Shown here: piece by piece, positions 18,053 through 29,682 of the stretch
Layout: every line of letters starts with the position of its first letter
How positions within the stretch are numbered: the stretch's first letter is position 1
From: Armatimonadota bacterium
Lineage (GTDB): Bacteria; Armatimonadota; UBA5829; DSUL01
DNA length: 64,000 nt
Direction: 5' to 3'
NCBI GenBank assembly: GCA_025998755.1
Contig: AP024674.1
Coordinates: 1,664,162-1,728,161 of the forward strand
Position numbers and translations under genes: made by a program
The notes under the pieces: generated by a model
Seen by the model: the letters and a program-made list of their open reading frames with translations, nothing else
Databases searched by the model: none
Told to the model about the DNA's origin: nothing

Positions 18053-19465
18053 TCACGCCCGGTGGACGCATCGGCCGCGAGCATCGTGGGCGGCCTCGAA
18101 CACCACCTCAGACAGTGTGGGATGCGCGTGGACGCTCGCGATCAGCTCATCAACAGTGATCTCGGAAGCGATGGCGGTTGCCAGCTCCGCAATCAGGTCG
18201 CTTGCGTGCGGCCCTACCACGAACGCGCCCAGAATCTCGCCGTGCTTCTGCGAGATGATGAGCTTGACGAAACCTTCCGTCTCGCGCTCACCCATAGCCC
18301 GGCCATTGATGGAAAACGGGAACTTGCCGACCGCCACGTCGGAATACTTCTCCCGCGCCTCCCGCTCGCTCATCCCCACCGATGCAAGTTCCGGATGCGT
18401 GTAAACCGCGGCAGGCATTGCGTGGTAGTTCACCTTCTCACGGTGTCCCATCACATTGGCGGCCGCAGCCTCGCCCTCCGCTGACGCCGCGTGCGCAAGG
18501 AGGGGTTCTCCAATGGCGTCACCGATGGCATAAACGCCCGGCACGGAGGTCTCGTAATACTCGTTGACCGCGATGGCACGCCGGTTCATCCTGATTCCCA
18601 GCGCCTCCAGACCCAGGCCTTCCGTCACCGGCACCCGGCCGACCGCAAGAAGGATGACATCCGCGTCCAGTTTCTCATCCTTGCCCGCAGAGCGCACGGT
18701 GACCTTACCACCATTACCGGACTTCTGGACTTTCACGACGGTGGAGCCGGTCCGGATGTCTATCCCCTGTTTCTTGAGATGCCTGGCCAGCTCCGCGGCG
18801 GCCTCCGTGTCGCAGGCGGGCAGGACCTGCGGCATCATCTCCACAAGCGTCACCTTCGATCCCAGACCGTTGAAGATGTAGGCGAACTCCAGCCCCACGG
18901 CACCACCGCCGATGACCACCAGCTTCTCCGGCACCCGGTCCGCGAATACCGCGTCATCGCTGGTCCATACGTTCGGAAAATCGTCAAGTCCCTCGATGGG
19001 CGGCCGTGCGGCCTGGGAACCGGTGGCGATGATGATATTCCGCGCGGTGACTTTTTTGCGGGTATCCCCCGTCACCACCACTGTATGCGGATCCTCCAGG
19101 GAACCGCTGCCTTTGATATGCACCACACCGTTTTTCTTCAGCAGGATTCCCACCCCATTGACCAGTTGCTTGACAACGGACTTCGCCCCTCCGACGATTC
19201 CTTCCAGATCGTAGCCCACTTTTTCAGCCTTCAGGCCGAAGGCAGAGGCGTTCTGCATCTGGCGCAGGAGGGCGACGCTGGAGATGACGGCCTTCGTGGG
19301 GATGCATCCCACATTGAGGCAGGTGCCGCCGAGGTCTTTCTTCTCCACGACGGCGGCTTTCGCGCCGAGCTGAGCGGCCCTGATGGCGGCAACGTAGCCC
19401 CCCGGCCCGCCGCCGATCACGACGACATCGTAGTCAAAACTATCCGCACGGGTCTGGTCGGCCAA
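18053..19465 (-). CDS. lpdA: Dihydrolipoyl dehydrogenase
   Basis: A 470-residue flavoprotein, the E3 component of 2-oxo-acid dehydrogenase and glycine-cleavage complexes; it reoxidises dihydrolipoamide with NAD. The FAD motif is VVIGGGPGGY, the redox disulfide is GGTCLNVGC (Cys49 and Cys54), the NAD motif is VVIGGGAVGLEF, and the His-Glu pair is in HPTLSE near residue 448. The TTG start was chosen because GGAGG lies 10 nt upstream. The frame stays open further upstream, but only by running across the tRNA-Leu gene. No E1 or E2 genes are adjacent. Confidence 0.95.
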   Translation of the reverse strand: MADQTRADSFDYDVVVIGGGPGGYVAAIRAAQLGAKAAVVEKKDLGGTCLNVGCIPTKAVISSVALLRQMQNASAFGLKAEKVGYDLEGIVGGAKSVVKQLVNGVGILLKKNGVVHIKGSGSLEDPHTVVVTGDTRKKVTARNIIIATGSQAARPPIEGLDDFPNVWTSDDAVFADRVPEKLVVIGGGAVGLEFAYIFNGLGSKVTLVEMMPQVLPACDTEAAAELARHLKKQGIDIRTGSTVVKVQKSGNGGKVTVRSAGKDEKLDADVILLAVGRVPVTEGLGLEALGIRMNRRAIAVNEYYETSVPGVYAIGDAIGEPLLAHAASAEGEAAAANVMGHREKVNYHAMPAAVYTHPELASVGMSEREAREKYSDVAVGKFPFSINGRAMGERETEGFVKLIISQKHGEILGAFVVGPHASDLIAELATAIASEITVDELIASVHAHPTLSEVVFEAAHDARGRCVHRA

Positions 19466-19553
19466 TGGATTATCTCCTCCAAGTCGCATCGAGTCCGGTG
19501 GGACGCTGCCGCCCGTGGCGGCGAGGGCGGACTTCAGCGGAAGGAGACGACAA

Positions 19554-19634
19554 TGGGCGGAGTGGGAGTCGAACCCACAAGGGTTGCCCCGGCAGATTTT
19601 AAGTCTGCTGCGTTTGCCGTTTCGCCATCCGCCC
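19554..19634 (-). tRNA. tRNA-Leu (anticodon TAA)
   Basis: A full class II tRNA cloverleaf on the minus strand. The acceptor stem is GGGCGGA/TCCGCCC, the anticodon arm is GCAGA-CTTAAAA-TCTGC with anticodon TAA, there is a variable arm (CGGGGCAACCC), and the T arm is GTGGG-TTCGACT-CCCAC. The 3' CCA is not encoded. Confidence 0.96.
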
Positions 19635-19651
19635 GCCGTCCCGCCGTCACA

Positions 19652-19680
19652 CTTTAACACTGCCCGGAAAACCGTGTCAA
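19652..19680 (-). promoter_or_regulatory. Promoter of tRNA-Leu (possibly also lpdA-folK)
   Basis: TTGACA (19680-19675) and TTAAAG (19657-19652) with a 17-nt spacer, about 18 nt upstream of the tRNA 5' end on the minus strand. Confidence 0.5.
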
Positions 19681-19846
19681 ACCTGGCCAACGGTCTTTTC
19701 TACACTCATAGACACCGGAAATTGTGCGGCCAGGGCCGTATCGTGGAAAAAGTTCATAGAAGAGGGCTCGTCCACGACCTCAAAACGGGCGACGCCCCAC
19801 CAAAATCAGGAAGAGCCGCCTTAGGCGCTGCCCGGAGCACCAGGAC

Positions 19847-20674
19847 TTGTCTTACCTTCCCCTGGCCAGCCTCTATTTGGCCGCCACAATCCTCATCGTT
19901 GACGCTGTCTACCGGGGAAGCCTTGCCTTGCGCGCCAGGCTGGTGGCCGCAGCGGCCGAACGTGAGGCGGCAAACATCAGCTATCTCCTGGGTCTGCTCC
20001 CTCCTCTGGCCGGGTTGCTTTCCGCGACGGCCTTCTCGCTGGCCATCCCCGCTCTGGCGATGACGGGATTCCTGGTGGCCGGAGAGGGCCTGCCGGATGT
20101 GCTGCTGGGAGCCGGAGTAGCGCTGTGCTGCGCAGCGCTGGCAGTGGCCCCCCTGCTTGCACAGGGATGGGTGGTGTTGCGGCCTGCTCCCGCAGCAGAG
20201 ATGAAAGCCCGGAGCGTGGTGCTGGCCCTGGTGGGGCTGGATCTGCTGCTCTCCGCCACCTTCGAAGAGGTGGTCTTCCGGGGTCAGCTTTTACAGGTGT
20301 TGCGCAACGGGATCGGGGACGCGGCAGCCGTGGCCGTCTCCGCAGGGGTGTTCGGAGCGGTTCACATCTGGAAACGCCGGGACGCTCCACCCATCTGGGC
20401 CATCAATACCGCCCTTTTCGGCATTCTGGCCGGTCTGCTGGTGCTCATGACGGGCGGCATTGCGGCATCCATCACACTTCACTTCGTATGGAACATGGTG
20501 CAGACTCCCCTCCTCGGATTGCCCGCGAACGGATCCTCGTATGAGCATGGTCTGTTGGTGGCCGAACTCCGCGGTCCGCACCTCTTCACAGGCGGGTCCT
20601 GGTCGCTTGATGCGGGGCTGGCCTCCACATTTGCTCTCCTGGTGGCAGCAGCGGGACTGGCGCTACTCGGCTGA
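19847..20674 (+). CDS. CPBP-family intramembrane metalloprotease
   Basis: A 275-residue membrane protein with about eight hydrophobic segments and the CPBP (CAAX protease/bacteriocin-processing, ABI) motifs: EEVVFR (Glu140, Glu141, Arg145), the second-motif His in AVHIW (His173), and HFVWN (His212, Asn216). These residues form the glutamate-dependent active site within the membrane. Substrates are unknown for most bacterial members. The TTG start has GGAG 10 nt upstream. It stands alone between tRNA-Leu and the prepilin-like gene. Confidence 0.85.
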   Translation: MSYLPLASLYLAATILIVDAVYRGSLALRARLVAAAAEREAANISYLLGLLPPLAGLLSATAFSLAIPALAMTGFLVAGEGLPDVLLGAGVALCCAALAVAPLLAQGWVVLRPAPAAEMKARSVVLALVGLDLLLSATFEEVVFRGQLLQVLRNGIGDAAAVAVSAGVFGAVHIWKRRDAPPIWAINTALFGILAGLLVLMTGGIAASITLHFVWNMVQTPLLGLPANGSSYEHGLLVAELRGPHLFTGGSWSLDAGLASTFALLVAAAGLALLG

Positions 20675-20745
20675 GCAGAAGCGACAAGCGTCCCCGGAAT
20701 CACGGGGTGCCTGCGTCATAAACCAAGCCAAGCCGCCTCGCGCGA

Positions 20746-20774
20746 TTGACAGAAACAGGCCGGAGACGTATTCT
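20746..20774 (+). promoter_or_regulatory. Promoter of the prepilin-like gene
   Basis: TTGACA (20746-20751) and TATTCT (20769-20774) with a 17-nt spacer, 33 nt before the ATG at 20808. Confidence 0.55.
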
Positions 20775-20807
20775 TAGCATGGAGTCTGTCGCAAAGCGAG
20801 GCAAGTC

Positions 20808-21521
20808 ATGGTTTGTTCTAACAAGTGTCGCGGTGGGTTCACGCTCATCGAGCTGCTGGTGGTGATCGCCATCATCGCCATCCTCGCCGCCATCCTCTTT
20901 CCGGTCTTTGCCGGAGCTCGCGAGCGTGCCCGATCCACAAAGTGCCTGAACAACCTGAAGCAGCTGGCGCTGGCCTGCTGCCAGTATGCTGACGACAACG
21001 GGGGCAAGCTTCCCGACGCCCGAATCTCCTACAATGCCAGGCAGTACAGCGACTGGGTGGGCACGCAGATGGTGGGCGGATGGGTGGATGTAACCCGCGG
21101 GCAGATCTGGCCCTACGTCAAGTCAGAGGAGATCTACCGGTGCCCCACCGACAAGCGCAAGCCCGCCACCCAGATCACATCCCTTCCCGCCGGGAAGACT
21201 CAGAAGGACTACCCTCTGAGCTACAGCATGAACTTCAAGTTCGATGACCTGGACAAATACCAGAAGCTGGACAGTATTGCAAACGACCCGACGCTTGTCC
21301 TCCTGCTGATCCATGAATCGCGGGAACGCATCAACGACGGCGATTTCCGCTGGGAGTCACCCCACGATATCCCGTCCGACGTGCACTATGAGGGCACCAA
21401 TGTGGCCTATCTGGATGGACACGCGGCCTACGGAAAGCAGTCGCGCCTGATAGAGGAGATGCGAAAGGGCAACTGGGATCCCGGCCACACGCCCGGGACT
21501 CCGTTCAACCCACCCTGGTGA
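20808..21521 (+). CDS. Prepilin-type N-cleavage/H-X9-DG domain protein
   Basis: A 237-residue protein with a type IV prepilin N-terminus. A short basic leader ends at Gly10, followed by [16 protein letters not shown] with Glu at position +5 of the mature chain, so a prepilin peptidase should cut between Gly10 and Phe11. The region after it ([17 protein letters not shown]) is the Armatimonadota-type continuation. The globular part ends in [14 protein letters not shown], preceded by His, fitting the H-X9-DG motif of DUF1559-like pseudopilins. Such proteins are highly multiplied in Armatimonadota and Planctomycetota and their function is unclear. The tandem GspF/PilC genes 3 kb away could belong to the same machinery. 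Confidence 0.88.
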   Translation: MVCSNKCRGGFTLIELLVVIAIIAILAAILFPVFAGARERARSTKCLNNLKQLALACCQYADDNGGKLPDARISYNARQYSDWVGTQMVGGWVDVTRGQIWPYVKSEEIYRCPTDKRKPATQITSLPAGKTQKDYPLSYSMNFKFDDLDKYQKLDSIANDPTLVLLLIHESRERINDGDFRWESPHDIPSDVHYEGTNVAYLDGHAAYGKQSRLIEEMRKGNWDPGHTPGTPFNPPW

Positions 21522-21532
21522 CAGGGCGCCGC

Positions 21533-21553
21533 CCTGACGGAATAACCGTCAGG
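21533..21553. terminator. Hairpin after the prepilin-like gene
   Basis: Perfect 8-bp stem CCTGACGG / CCGTCAGG with loop AATAA, 11 nt past the stop and between convergent genes. A second small inverted repeat (AGGGCG/CGCCCT) abuts it. There is no T-run. Confidence 0.5.
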
Positions 21554-21599
21554 AAGCAAGGACGTCCGGCCTCAGTCGGCGAGGATCAACGCACGCTTT

Positions 21600-22703
21600 T
21601 CAGGCCAGCCCGGCCGCGTGGATGGCCTTAAGCGTTCCTTCGTGCACCACCTGCCGGTTGCGCGTTATCGTGGCGGCCCGGACAATGGGATCATCCAGAT
21701 TCAGCACTCCGCCGCGCGTCAGGTGCAGAACAAACCGGCAGATATTGCGCGCATAAAGCTGCGTGGAATGAACCGGGAGCCGGCCCGGCAGGTTCAGGAT
21801 GCCGACGATCGTGACACCATTGTGACGATAGATCTCACCTGGGCGGACAATCTCGCAGTTTCCGCCCTGATCCACCGAGACATCCACCACCACGCTATCC
21901 GGTCTCATCTTCTCCACCGCCGCGCGTGTTAGCAGGACCGGGGCGTGCTCGCCGAAAACGAGCGCTCCCAGAATGACCACGTCCGAGCCTGGAGCTTCGG
22001 AGTCCACCGTTCTCCGCACCGCCTCATCATCGTGACCGGGGACATACACCCCTGTGTAGCCGTCCTCCTCCGCTCTGCGGACGGCCTCGTCGCGGACGTC
22101 CACCACGGCGACTTCGGCACCCAACCCACGCGCCGTCGCGGCAGCCTGCCGCCCGACCACTCCGTAGCCGACGATGAGAACCCGCGAACCCCGAAGGCTA
22201 GCAACCGGCGTCTGGCAGCCCCCCATCATCTCAGGAAGCTGGTCGGCGGCGAGGATGACCGCTTTATACCCGGCGATCAGGCTCATGCTGGCCAGTGCGT
22301 CCATCTCGCGGGTCTCATCCCTGCGCGGGATACAATCCATCGAGATGGTGATGAGGCCACGGTCGCGGAAGCGGCAGATCATCTCGGGATGGTTGGCCGG
22401 ATGAAGGAAGCCCACCAGACAAGCGCCCGGCCGGAGCAGGTCCGACTCCAGGACGCCGAACGCGGGCGATTTCAAAGGCTCCTTCACCTTCATCACGATG
22501 TCGGACGCCTCCCATATAGCGCGGGCATCGGTGATCTCCGCGCCGGCTTCCTGATAGCTGCAGTCCGCGATATTGGAGCCTTCTCCGGCGCCTTTTTCCA
22601 CCCGGACCACGTGTCCTGCCCCCACCAGTTCCCGGACCGTCTCCGGGATGACTGCCACGCGGCGCTCCGCCGCCATAATTTCTCGCGGCACTCCGATCAC
22701 CAT
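21600..22703 (-). CDS. ald: Alanine dehydrogenase
   Basis: A 367-residue NAD-dependent enzyme interconverting L-alanine and pyruvate plus ammonia. It begins MVIGVPREIMAAERRVAVIP, with Lys-type substrate residues further on (VMKVKEP). The nucleotide-binding motif is VLIVGYGVVGRQAA, and the family's VDVSVDQGG signature is present. The length is typical. Candidate promoter TTGCCT-16-TATAAG lies about 70-95 nt upstream, directly after the terminator of the preceding PEP-CTERM gene. The aminotransferase at 50.6 kb may also act on alanine. Confidence 0.95.
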   Translation of the reverse strand: MVIGVPREIMAAERRVAVIPETVRELVGAGHVVRVEKGAGEGSNIADCSYQEAGAEITDARAIWEASDIVMKVKEPLKSPAFGVLESDLLRPGACLVGFLHPANHPEMICRFRDRGLITISMDCIPRRDETREMDALASMSLIAGYKAVILAADQLPEMMGGCQTPVASLRGSRVLIVGYGVVGRQAAATARGLGAEVAVVDVRDEAVRRAEEDGYTGVYVPGHDDEAVRRTVDSEAPGSDVVILGALVFGEHAPVLLTRAAVEKMRPDSVVVDVSVDQGGNCEIVRPGEIYRHNGVTIVGILNLPGRLPVHSTQLYARNICRFVLHLTRGGVLNLDDPIVRAATITRNRQVVHEGTLKAIHAAGLA

Positions 22704-22771
22704 CGTTGGATGTCCTTCACACTGAGTTCCGTGTCTTTCTACGCCTGCCGCTTGCTTCTCACCTTCTCCTG

Positions 22772-22799
22772 CTTATAGCCAGAAGCAGGAACCAGGCAA
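22772..22799 (-). promoter_or_regulatory. Candidate ald promoter
   Basis: TTGCCT (22799-22794) and TATAAG (22777-22772) with a 16-nt spacer on the minus strand, immediately downstream of the preceding terminator. Confidence 0.4.
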
Positions 22800-22800
22800 A

Positions 22801-22829
22801 GAAAAAGAGCTCTCCCGCGGGAGAGCTCT
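22801..22829 (-). terminator. Rho-independent terminator of the first PEP-CTERM gene
   Basis: A perfect 24-nt palindrome (22806-22829, arms AGAGCTCTCCCG/CGGGAGAGCTCT) followed on the minus strand by a TTTTTC run. This is the clearest intrinsic terminator in the window. Confidence 0.88.
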
Positions 22830-22853
22830 CCAGCCTGACAAGACGAAACCGCC

Positions 22854-23624
22854 TCACACCGTCCTGCGCCGCAGGACGACTGCGGCAAAACCGGCCAGGC
22901 CCGTGGCGAGCGCCGCCAGTCCACCCGGCTCGGGGATGACCACGAAAACGCCCGTCCCGCTCACCTGATCGTTTGCGGTGATGTTGAAGCTGAAGGCGGT
23001 CTGGATGGTGGTCACCGTCCCAACGACACTGCCATAACCCATCGATGGCATCGCATCGCTGGCCACCGCGGAAGCATATGGGGCAGCGGTCAGCGGCCCG
23101 GTGATCAGATTCGCATACACGCCCACGTTGCTGACCGCCTCGAAGAACTTCGTCCCCCCCGCGAAAAGGGGCGAGGCTACGGCTCCATTTCCATCGCTAT
23201 CCGTCACGGTTATGGCCGCGCTGGCCACCGCCGGAGGATTCACAAGCGGAGCGAAGCCGACGATCGCCGACGTGATGGTATAGCTGACAGTGGTGTTGGG
23301 AGCGATGATCGCAAACCCGATGGACACAACCGGGTCGGAGTTGACGTAAGCCGCCAGGTCGGCCACAGTGCCCAGCAGAACCTGAGAGGAATCGTCCGAG
23401 ATAATCTGCACCGGATCCTGAAGGTTCCAGTCGATCAGGGGCCCTGCTAAAGGATTGCGGTAGAACTCCAGCTTGCCGTAATGCTGACCGGCATCCCTTG
23501 CCTCGATTACGAACAACGCCGCAGAAATGGAGCCTCCGTCCGCTCTGGCCACGCCTCCTTGACAGGTGGCTGTGAACAGCAAGGCGGCCATAACCAGTAA
23601 AATCGGAAACCTGTGCGCTGTCAT
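22854..23624 (-). CDS. PEP-CTERM sorting-domain protein (paralog 1)
   Basis: A 256-residue secreted protein. The signal peptide (FPILLVMAALLFTATC) starts at the ATG at 23624, chosen for the strong GAAGGAGAGG upstream. The C-terminus is VIPEPGG, a hydrophobic segment and RRRTV, the PEP-CTERM signal expected to be cut by an exosortase. The mature part has a central ITVTDSDGNGA motif, a following NVGVYANLITG, and GTVTTIQTAFSFNIT, all shared with the next two genes. The Asp/Asn/Gly-rich motif resembles a calcium loop; this is inference. No exosortase gene is in the window. Function is unknown. Confidence 0.86.
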   Translation of the reverse strand: MTAHRFPILLVMAALLFTATCQGGVARADGGSISAALFVIEARDAGQHYGKLEFYRNPLAGPLIDWNLQDPVQIISDDSSQVLLGTVADLAAYVNSDPVVSIGFAIIAPNTTVSYTITSAIVGFAPLVNPPAVASAAITVTDSDGNGAVASPLFAGGTKFFEAVSNVGVYANLITGPLTAAPYASAVASDAMPSMGYGSVVGTVTTIQTAFSFNITANDQVSGTGVFVVIPEPGGLAALATGLAGFAAVVLRRRTV

Positions 23625-23680
23625 TTTCTCCTCTCCTTCTCGAAAGACAGACGTTCCGATACTCAACCTTGCCCTGGGTT

Positions 23681-23709
23681 ATTGTGCTCCTGCGGAACAC
23701 CCCTGTCAA
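23681..23709 (-). promoter_or_regulatory. Candidate promoter of PEP-CTERM paralog 1
   Basis: TTGACA (23709-23704) and CACAAT (23686-23681) with a 17-nt spacer, about 57 nt before the start codon. Confidence 0.4.
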
Positions 23710-23809
23710 GAGTACGGGCTAATCCCCTCCTCCAAATCCGGTATTTCTACCTGCGCTGCATTCGGCCACAGGGGATTCCCGAACTCGGGAGACCCCTGGC
23801 ATATGGAAA

Positions 23810-23842
23810 GGACCTTCCCGGTGTGAATACCCGGAAAGGTCC
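23810..23842 (-). terminator. Terminator of PEP-CTERM paralog 2
   Basis: A 12-bp stem with one wobble pair (GGACCTTTCCGG / CCGGGAAGGTCC) about 27 nt past the stop, followed on the minus strand by a short TTT. The genes of the trio are therefore probably transcribed separately. Confidence 0.6.
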
Positions 23843-23868
23843 CAAAAGATCCTGAAGCAGCCGATTTG

Positions 23869-24612
23869 TCAGGCTTTGCGGCGCACAACCAGCCCCGCGA
23901 ACCCAGCCAGAGCGCTTCCCAGAGCCAGAAGGCTGCCGGGCTCCGGAATAACGGTGAAGCTACTCGTTCCGCTCGCACCGTCAAACGGAGTCAGCGAGAA
24001 GCTGAACTGGCTGCTGATGCTGGACACTGTGCCGGAGATCGTCCCCGCCAGATTCTCGTTCGCGGTATTGGACTGGAACATACCAGCGCTAACGCCGTTC
24101 ACCAGCAGGGCGTAGTTCCCCAGGTTGGTGTCTGCGCTGTAGACCTTGCCACCGGCAAGAAGTCCGGTGAGCGTCGCCCCGTTGCCGGAATTGTCCGTGA
24201 CCGTGACCGCAGCCGTGGCGGTTGCCACCGGATTCACCAGCGGGGTGAAGACCACCGTACTGGACGTGAATGTGAAGGTGGTAATCGTGTTGCCCGCCGT
24301 CACGCTGAAGTTGAGCAGCACGACCGGGTCAACATCATAGAACACGTTGACGCTGTCCAGCGAGGCGATCAGATCGCCGTTGGATCTCAGTTCGATCACA
24401 CCCGGAGCTTTCCAGGATCCCTTCCCATTCACGAGCCCCGGGAACTGGTCCCAGCCAAGCTGCCACTGGGCAGACTTTCCAGCAGCAACCGCCGTGATGG
24501 TCAGCAGTGGCCCGGAAAGCGTGCCATCGATTCCCCCTCCGGCATATGCGGCGCTCGCAATTGTGGCTGCAGCCACAGCGATCGCGAATACAGCTTTCAT
24601 CCCGAATCTCAT
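23869..24612 (-). CDS. PEP-CTERM sorting-domain protein (paralog 2)
   Basis: A 247-residue secreted protein. The signal peptide is AVFAIAVAAATIASAAYA, and the C-terminal sorting signal is VIPEPGSLLALGSALAGFAG followed by VVRRKA. It shares with its neighbours the block VTVTDNSGNGATLTGLLAGG, NLGNYALLVNG and GTVSSISSQFSFSLTPFDGA. The ATG at 24612 follows AAAGGAGAG. Its promoter (TTGACA-18-GACAAT) and terminator are its own. Function is unknown; PEP-CTERM proteins are usually surface or matrix proteins of biofilm-forming bacteria. Confidence 0.87.
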   Translation of the reverse strand: MRFGMKAVFAIAVAAATIASAAYAGGGIDGTLSGPLLTITAVAAGKSAQWQLGWDQFPGLVNGKGSWKAPGVIELRSNGDLIASLDSVNVFYDVDPVVLLNFSVTAGNTITTFTFTSSTVVFTPLVNPVATATAAVTVTDNSGNGATLTGLLAGGKVYSADTNLGNYALLVNGVSAGMFQSNTANENLAGTISGTVSSISSQFSFSLTPFDGASGTSSFTVIPEPGSLLALGSALAGFAGLVVRRKA

Positions 24613-24683
24613 TTCTGCTCTCCTTTACCCGGCCGCCGTTCGAGGCTCGCGCGACGACCGCGCTCTTGCTCTCTCAGAACATC

Positions 24684-24713
24684 ATTGTCCGGCACAACAG
24701 CCCTTTCTGTCAA
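24684..24713 (-). promoter_or_regulatory. Candidate promoter of PEP-CTERM paralog 2
   Basis: TTGACA (24713-24708) and GACAAT (24689-24684) with an 18-nt spacer, about 72 nt before the start codon. Confidence 0.4.
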
Positions 24714-24767
24714 GGGGCAAACACCGCGCCGGCACAGCCTAACTTGTTGATAAACCCTCTTTGTGGA

Positions 24768-25559
24768 TTAGGCCCTGGCCTTTCGCCGCAGTCCTGCGAT
24801 GCCAGCCAGCCCCAGAGCGGCCAAGGTCATCGAAGCGGGCTCGGGAATCGGCGGTCCGACGTAGAAGACGCTCGAGCCGCTGGCCGCATCGTGGGCGCTC
24901 AGCAGGAACGTAAAGGACGTCTGCATGCTGTTGACCGTGCCCGGAAGGGTGTAGAAGCCGATTACCGGCAAGGTTTCGCTGGCAGTCGCCGACTGATTCG
25001 GCAGGGCCGTAATGTTCGGCACCAGGTGGGCATACACTCCCAGGTTCGTCTTGGCCTGATACGCCAACGAATTAGCGACATAGCCGCCGACGAGATAGGC
25101 TCCATCGCCGTTGGTGTCCGTGATGGTGATGCCCGCACTCGCCACTGCGTCAGGGAAGGCGATACCCGGGAAGCTGAGCGTCACGGACGAGATGGAGAAT
25201 ACCGTGTCAACGTCCAGTGCCTTTACGTTGAACGTGAACCCGATCACCGGATCCGGATTGATGGCCGTGGACAGGCTCTCGATGATGCCCAAGGCCTGGT
25301 TAGGGTTCTCGGCACTGTAGATGGCCACCGGCTGGGCAAGGCTCCAGGTCCCCCACCCTGCGTCGGGGTCGAAGACAAGTTCAGGCAGGAAGAAAGTGGA
25401 ACCGGAACCGGCTTGGCTAGTGGCGCTAACCTCGATGACAAGACCAAAGGGGTCGTCCAGGAGACCCGGACCTGCTGCGACGGAGCCGGCGGCCAAAGCA
25501 GCCACTAGGACTACCCCCGCCAGCACGGCTCCTATTCTCGATTTCAGACTGCTGCTCAT
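24768..25559 (-). CDS. PEP-CTERM sorting-domain protein (paralog 3)
   Basis: A 263-residue secreted protein. The signal peptide (RIGAVLAGVVLVAALAAGS) begins at the ATG at 25559, chosen for AAAGGATCC upstream. The sorting signal is PIPEPASMTLAALGLAGIAG followed by LRRKARA. The body shares ITITDTNGDGAYLVGGYV, NLGVYAHLVPN and GTVNSMQTSFTFLLSAHDAA with the other two, and a preceding DPVIGF block matched by DPVVSIGF in paralog 1 and DPVVLLNF in paralog 2. This is the first copy upstream of the trio and lies next to the rRNA operon. Function is unknown. Confidence 0.87.
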   Translation of the reverse strand: MSSSLKSRIGAVLAGVVLVAALAAGSVAAGPGLLDDPFGLVIEVSATSQAGSGSTFFLPELVFDPDAGWGTWSLAQPVAIYSAENPNQALGIIESLSTAINPDPVIGFTFNVKALDVDTVFSISSVTLSFPGIAFPDAVASAGITITDTNGDGAYLVGGYVANSLAYQAKTNLGVYAHLVPNITALPNQSATASETLPVIGFYTLPGTVNSMQTSFTFLLSAHDAASGSSVFYVGPPIPEPASMTLAALGLAGIAGLRRKARA

Positions 25560-25767
25560 GGATCCTTTACCTCTTCGACAGCCGTGGACGGCTGCTCGTT
25601 GTGATGGAGGGCGGTGGTGAAAAGCGCTCCCCACCCGCGTCCGCGAAAGTAGGTCTCGGACACCAACGGAGGCTCCCCACGGAAGAGGCAACAGCGCACA
25701 TCCTCACACAGACAGCTACCTGTCTGCGGATGAGGCTACGTATATCTGCCTTCCCCCTCTGGCCACT

Positions 25768-25797
25768 ATTTTCTCAGACCACCAACGCCCCCGTCAA
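25768..25797 (-). promoter_or_regulatory. Candidate promoter of PEP-CTERM paralog 3
   Basis: TTGACG (25797-25792) and GAAAAT (25773-25768) with an 18-nt spacer. The 320-bp gap between this gene and the rRNA terminator holds nothing else I can identify. Confidence 0.3.
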
Positions 25798-25879
25798 GTT
25801 GTCAGGGCAAATTCCGGTATTATTACGGGGTTCCCGGACCTCTGCGAACTGGTTGCATGATTGGTCCCTTACAGCAACA

Positions 25880-25906
25880 AGGCCCCCGGATGCTGTCCGG
25901 AGGCCT
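25880..25906 (-). terminator. rRNA operon terminator
   Basis: An 11-bp stem (AGGCCTCCGGA / TCCGGGGGCCT, one wobble) with loop CAGCA, 15 nt past the 5S gene, followed on the minus strand by TTGTTGCTG. Confidence 0.75.
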
Positions 25907-25920
25907 GTTCAGGAACAAAT

Positions 25921-26038
25921 TCCCGGCATCGACCTATTCTCCCACACCGTCGCCAGTGCAGTACCTTCGGCGCTGGAGGGCTTAACTACCGTGTTCGGGA
26001 TGGGAACGGGTGGATCCCCTCCGCCATGGACACCGGGA
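25921..26038 (-). rRNA. rrf: 5S ribosomal RNA
   Basis: About 118 nt. It contains the conserved 5S core CCGTTCCCATCCCGAACACG and GTTAAGCCC on the minus strand, and its ends pair as TCCCGGTG / GCCGGGA. Ends were set by this terminal helix. Confidence 0.95.
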
Positions 26039-26162
26039 AATCGCGATGTCAACAATCGGGAGCTTATCTCCCGTCCGGTGACGCTTGAAAACTGCACAGC
26101 GAGGGGAAAAGCGTCCGGCCCCCAAGGCCAAGCCGGCCGCGCTTTTGGATCTGCATAAGATT

Positions 26163-29170
<3,008 letters not shown>

Positions 29171-29485
29171 AACTCGGTGCCTTGAGTATCTGCAGATGCA
29201 GATCGGTTCCCGCTCGCTATGCAGTTTTCAAGGATCACGCAGGACGGGGTGGGTCGCGGAAGCTCAAGGCTCCGCGATCCAGCGCCCTCTGCATCCGCCG
29301 GGAAGCCGCGGCGCCTGTGCGCCGCGCCCGGCCCGGCGACCGGGCTTATGCCCGTCGCCACAAACTGTCATTCTATCACCGCGTGGACTGTCTGTCCACT
29401 CCCCGCGCCCACTCCAGCGCCGGGACTGTGCCCGGCCCGAAGGCCCGCCTTACGCGAACACACGAGCGCAGACGAAACTTTTCCA

Positions 29486-29558
29486 TGGAGGCTAGCGGGT
29501 TCGAACCGCTGACCTTCTGCGTGCAAAGCAGACGCTCTCCCAGCTGAGCTAAGCCCCC
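29486..29558 (-). tRNA. tRNA-Ala (anticodon TGC)
   Basis: A 73-nt cloverleaf in the 16S-23S spacer. The acceptor is GGGGGCT/AGCCTCC with one G-U pair, the anticodon arm is CTGCT-TTGCA-CGCAG with anticodon TGC, and the T loop is GTTCGAAC. CCA is not encoded. The 315 nt between this tRNA and the 23S gene hold nothing else identifiable. Confidence 0.97.
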
Positions 29559-29608
29559 TTCATCGGGCATCGCCTCCGCCTGGCGCAGCCGGCTTCAGAA
29601 CAGCAGAC

Positions 29609-29682
<74 letters not shown>

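Noticed and set aside
19466-19690. N-terminal extension of lpdA through the tRNA-Leu gene
   Set aside because: A protein frame across a complete tRNA cloverleaf is not credible, and a TTG with GGAGG lies at the expected lpdA start.
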